From assembly GCA_031255615.1 (NCBI GenBank), contig JAIRSD010000241.1, forward strand, positions 1-9,936: 9,936 nt of DNA, read 5' to 3'. A program made the position numbers and the translations under genes. Of the stretch, positions 5,438 through 9,936 are shown in pieces. Below the pieces are notes generated by a model. The model saw only the letters and a program-made list of their open reading frames with translations, was not told where the DNA came from and made no database searches. The DNA comes from Treponema sp. (GTDB taxonomy: Bacteria; Spirochaetota; Spirochaetia; Treponematales; Breznakiellaceae). Positions within the stretch are counted from its first letter, which is position 1, and each line of letters starts with the position of its first letter.

Positions 5438-5785
5438 ATGATACGGGTACGGATAAGCATTGACGGGGCGGGAATTCTCCGATCCTGCCGGGTCGAAGGC
5501 CACGCCCTGGCGGGTCCGAAAGGCGCCGACCCGGTCTGTACGGCGGTTTCAGTCTTGCTGCGGAGCGCCCTCAGGACCCTCGCAAAACACGGGGGCCTGA
5601 AAATTCGGGCCGGGGCCCCGGGCCGGGGGCTTATGTGGCTGGAAGCGGATTACAGCCCGGAGGGACGGGATCTTCTGGCGGCGGTAGGGGACTTTCTGAT
5701 TGAAGGCCTGCGGTCTGTTTCGGAAGAATTTCCGGATTATTGCGGTATAGAGATAGAAAACCGGCGCCCCGGCGGGGAGCCGTAA
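5438..5785 (+). CDS. prp: Prp-type ribosomal-processing cysteine protease (YsxB family)
   Basis: The 115-residue protein carries the two Prp family motifs: VEGHA with His22, and DPVCTAVS with Cys34. His22 and Cys34 are at the positions of the catalytic pair known for the Staphylococcus enzyme. Its place between L21 and L27 is also typical. In Firmicutes Prp removes an N-terminal extension from L27 before ribosome assembly. Here the L27 product has no such extension, so the substrate is unclear. The ATG at 5438 lacks an obvious Shine-Dalgarno sequence, so translation may be weak or depend on rplU read-through. rpmA follows after 13 nt. Confidence 0.85.
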   Translation: MIRVRISIDGAGILRSCRVEGHALAGPKGADPVCTAVSVLLRSALRTLAKHGGLKIRAGAPGRGLMWLEADYSPEGRDLLAAVGDFLIEGLRSVSEEFPDYCGIEIENRRPGGEP

Positions 5786-5798
5786 ATGGAGGAATAGG

Positions 5799-6053
5799 AT
5801 GGCGCGGAAACGGGGCGGCAGCGGTGCGAAAAACGGACGGGATTCCAATCCCCAATATTTGGGAGTTAAGGTTTTCGGGGGCTCCGCGGTTAAGGCCGGT
5901 TCAATTATTGTCCGGCAGCGGGGAACCAGAATACACCCCGGCGATAATGTGGGCTGCGGCGGGGACTATACCCTTTACGCCCTTAAAGACGGAACGGTAA
6001 ATTTCAGCCGGCGCCGGGGCCGGAAGCTCGCTTCTGTTGTCGCGGCGGAATAG
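5799..6053 (+). CDS. rpmA: 50S ribosomal protein L27
   Basis: The 84-residue protein begins [18 protein letters not shown] and continues YLGVKVFGG, the standard L27 start near the peptidyl-transferase centre. [20 protein letters not shown] matches the family core. A clear GGAGG (5788-5792) lies 6 nt before the ATG and fixes the start. The product therefore starts directly with the mature-type N terminus and has no Prp-cleavable leader. It follows prp by 13 nt and is followed by 78 nt with two small hairpins before obg. Confidence 0.97.
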   Translation: MARKRGGSGAKNGRDSNPQYLGVKVFGGSAVKAGSIIVRQRGTRIHPGDNVGCGGDYTLYALKDGTVNFSRRRGRKLASVVAAE

Positions 6054-6071
6054 GCCCTCAAAGGAACGTAA

Positions 6072-8295
<2,224 letters not shown>

Positions 8296-8299
<4 letters not shown>

Positions 8300-9507
8300 G
8301 AAGAACCCAGACCGACGCCAGCCCCTTCCTGCTGGCCGCTATTCTTATCCTGCTGGCCGGGGGGATCATCTTCATCTATTTTTCCCTTCGCACCGATCCG
8401 ATTGAGGAGGCCCTGAGCGGGGACCGGGTTATCAATACCCTTTTCATCTTTGAAAGCCAGGGTAAACCCCTCAGCTCCTTCGTCCTTATGTACTATCCCG
8501 CCACCCGGCGGGCGGCGATTTTTGACATCCCCCGGGATCTCGGCCTCATTATCCGGCGAATCAACCGGGTGGACCGGATCGACGCCCTCTACGACCGCCA
8601 GAAAATCGGCGGTTTCGAGAATGAAATCGAAGGACTCCTGGGGATCGAACTGAACTTCTCCGTGATCCTGGGCGAGGAGGACCTGGGCAAGGCCGTGGAT
8701 CTCCTGGAGGGGGTGGAGATCTTCATCCCCTCTCCGGTGGAAATCTACGATTCCCCCCCGGTTTTGTTCCCCGCGGGCCTTGTGCGGCTGGACGGGGACA
8801 AGGCCCGGGGCTACGTCGCCTATGAGTTCCCCGAGGAAGGCCGGGACATGGCGTCCTTCCGGCGGCAGCGTTTCTTTTTGGGCTTTATCAAACGGCTGGG
8901 GGAGATGCGGGAACACATTGCCAACCCCAGCGTCGATTCCCTCTTTTACAGTTTTTTGACCACCAATATGAACCGCCGGACCTGGCAGCGGCTGGCCGGC
9001 GAGTTCGCCTTCATCGACACGGACCGTACCAATATTCAGTCCGTGGGGGGGAATATCCGGGAGATTTCCGGGCAGACCCTGCTTCTGCCCTCCTGGGACG
9101 GAAGCCTCATCAAGCAGATCGTGGGCCAAACCCTGGGGGCAATCACCCGGCAGTCCGAAGGCTCCCTCTCCGACAGGGTTTTTACGGTGGAAGTGTTGAA
9201 CGGGACCAATATAAACGGCCTGGCGGGCCGCACCGCGGAACTTTTACGGAGTTTCGGTTATGATGTAATCTCCATCGGCAACGCGGAACGGGACGACGTG
9301 GAAAAGACGGAGATTATCGACCGTTCGGCTTTTACGGAGGAGGTAAGGACCTTCGGGGAGATTCTCCGCTGCCGGAATATCCGCGCGGAATCTCCCCTGG
9401 CGGAGAATTTAGAGACCGAACCGGAGGTTCACAATTTTGAGTACCGGTCGGATTTCATATTAATCATTGGAAGGGACTTTGATGGACGCTATGTTGTGGG
9501 CGGATGA
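8296..9507 (+). CDS. Membrane-anchored LytR-CpsA-Psr (LCP) protein with LytR_C domain
   Basis: The GTG start at 8296 overlaps the nadD-yqeK stop. Residues 10-30 form one N-terminal membrane anchor, so the rest should lie outside the inner membrane. Residues about 48-205 resemble an LCP domain: FDIPRD (76-81), LLEGVEIFIP, VRLDGDKARGYVAYEF, and a closing R..FRRQR segment (183-192). Residues 296-385 fit LytR_C, opening VEVLNGTNINGLAGR (298-312). LCP enzymes attach polymers to peptidoglycan in Gram-positive bacteria; the ligand in a spirochaete is unknown. The arginine-rich lipid-phosphate site is less regular than in typical members, so catalysis is uncertain. The last 26 nt overlap rsfS. The same gene type sits between yqeK and rsfS in some Clostridia. 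Confidence 0.8.
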
Positions 9508-9936
9508 GCGGTATGCCGGCGGAACCGGCGGTATTTCCCCGGAGGACGGCGGGCTTGCCCTTGAAGGCACGGGCCCCGGAACAGTAACAACGACCCGCGG
9601 CCGGGAGGACCCCCGGGACGCGGTCCTTGCCCTGGGATCCCTGCTCCGGGATCACCGGGCCCTTGACGTGGTGGCCCTGGACCTGCGGGAATGCAACAGT
9701 TGGACGGATTTCTTCGTCATCGCCACCGTTACCAGTTCCGCCCATCTGGAAGGCCTGGAACGCCACATCAAAGATTTTTGCCGGGATCAGGGTCTGGAGA
9801 TCCTCCGCCGCTCCCCCCGGTTAAGGGGGGAAACGGAAGACGACTGGCGTCTTACGGACCTGGGGACCATGGTGATTCACCTTATGTCGCTGCGGGCCAG
9901 GAATTTCTACGAGTTGGAGCGCCTATGGAGCGCCGC
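9482..9936 (+). CDS. rsfS: Ribosomal silencing factor RsfS (3' end outside window)
   Basis: The frame is open from ATG 9482 to the window edge (151 codons). The core from about residue 44 reads AVLALGSLLRDHRALDVVAL, then DLRE, FFVIATVTSSAHLEGLERHI, and DDWRLTDLGTMVIHLMSLRA before NFYELERLW, all RsfS hallmarks. RsfS binds L14 on the 50S subunit and blocks subunit joining when nutrients are short. GGAAGGG (9469-9475), 6 nt before the ATG, supports this start, which overlaps the lcp gene by 26 nt. It gives an unusual extension of about 40 residues rich in Gly, Thr and acidic residues; the only nearby alternatives (ATG 9491, TTG 9494) keep nearly all of it. It completes the Obg/RsfS ribosome-control theme of the operon. 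Confidence 0.92.
   Translation, partial: MDAMLWADERYAGGTGGISPEDGGLALEGTGPGTVTTTRGREDPRDAVLALGSLLRDHRALDVVALDLRECNSWTDFFVIATVTSSAHLEGLERHIKDFCRDQGLEILRRSPRLRGETEDDWRLTDLGTMVIHLMSLRARNFYELERLWSA

Noticed and set aside
4478..5460. Open frames on both strands across hairpin array B and rplU
   Set aside because: They run through the palindromes or antisense to rplU, show no family resemblance and have no start signals.

Overview
The window most likely comes from a spirochaete of the Treponema/termite-gut treponeme group. This is inferred from family resemblance only: the Obg and L27 sequences, a NadD-YqeK fusion, and the gene order rplU-prp-rpmA-obg-nadD-yqeK-lcp-rsfS. The DNA is GC-rich. The genes are tightly packed and joined by 4-nt stop/start overlaps.

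Layout. Positions 1-289 (minus strand) hold a decayed piece of an ISAs1-family transposase that runs off the left edge. Positions 290-1051 have no convincing gene. They hold a short repeat with a 10-bp period (about 468-537) and then a dense array of hairpins (about 601-1018). A promoter-like sequence (1052-1078) and a small palindrome precede a two-gene ABC exporter operon that looks like CydD-CydC (1145-4587). Behind it lies a second hairpin array (about 4612-4885), pointing the opposite way to the first. A second promoter (4921-4950) and a terminator-like leader hairpin lead into the ribosome-associated operon: rplU (L21), a Prp-type cysteine protease, rpmA (L27), obg, a fused nadD-yqeK gene, a membrane-anchored LytR-CpsA-Psr protein with a LytR_C domain, and rsfS, which runs off the right edge.

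How the genes fit together. The second operon combines 50S subunit proteins (L21, L27), 50S assembly or control factors (Obg, RsfS), NAD synthesis with probable Ap4A hydrolysis (NadD-YqeK), and one envelope protein. It reads as a growth-control cluster similar in order to the corresponding Firmicutes loci. CydDC is an inner-membrane heterodimeric exporter, in other bacteria linked to thiol export and cytochrome bd assembly. No cytochrome genes are in view.

The most unusual content is intergenic. Two copies of a modular element (893-991 plus, 4612-4702 minus) share three nearly identical boxes, but between the boxes they carry different, perfectly paired stems. Most hairpins in these arrays, read in the element's own orientation, show GGA or GGGA in the apical loop while the stems are unrelated. 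This could be a CsrB-like protein-titrating RNA design, a Shine-Dalgarno-like decoy, or a mobile hairpin element acting as DNA. The two copies form inverted repeats around cydDC.
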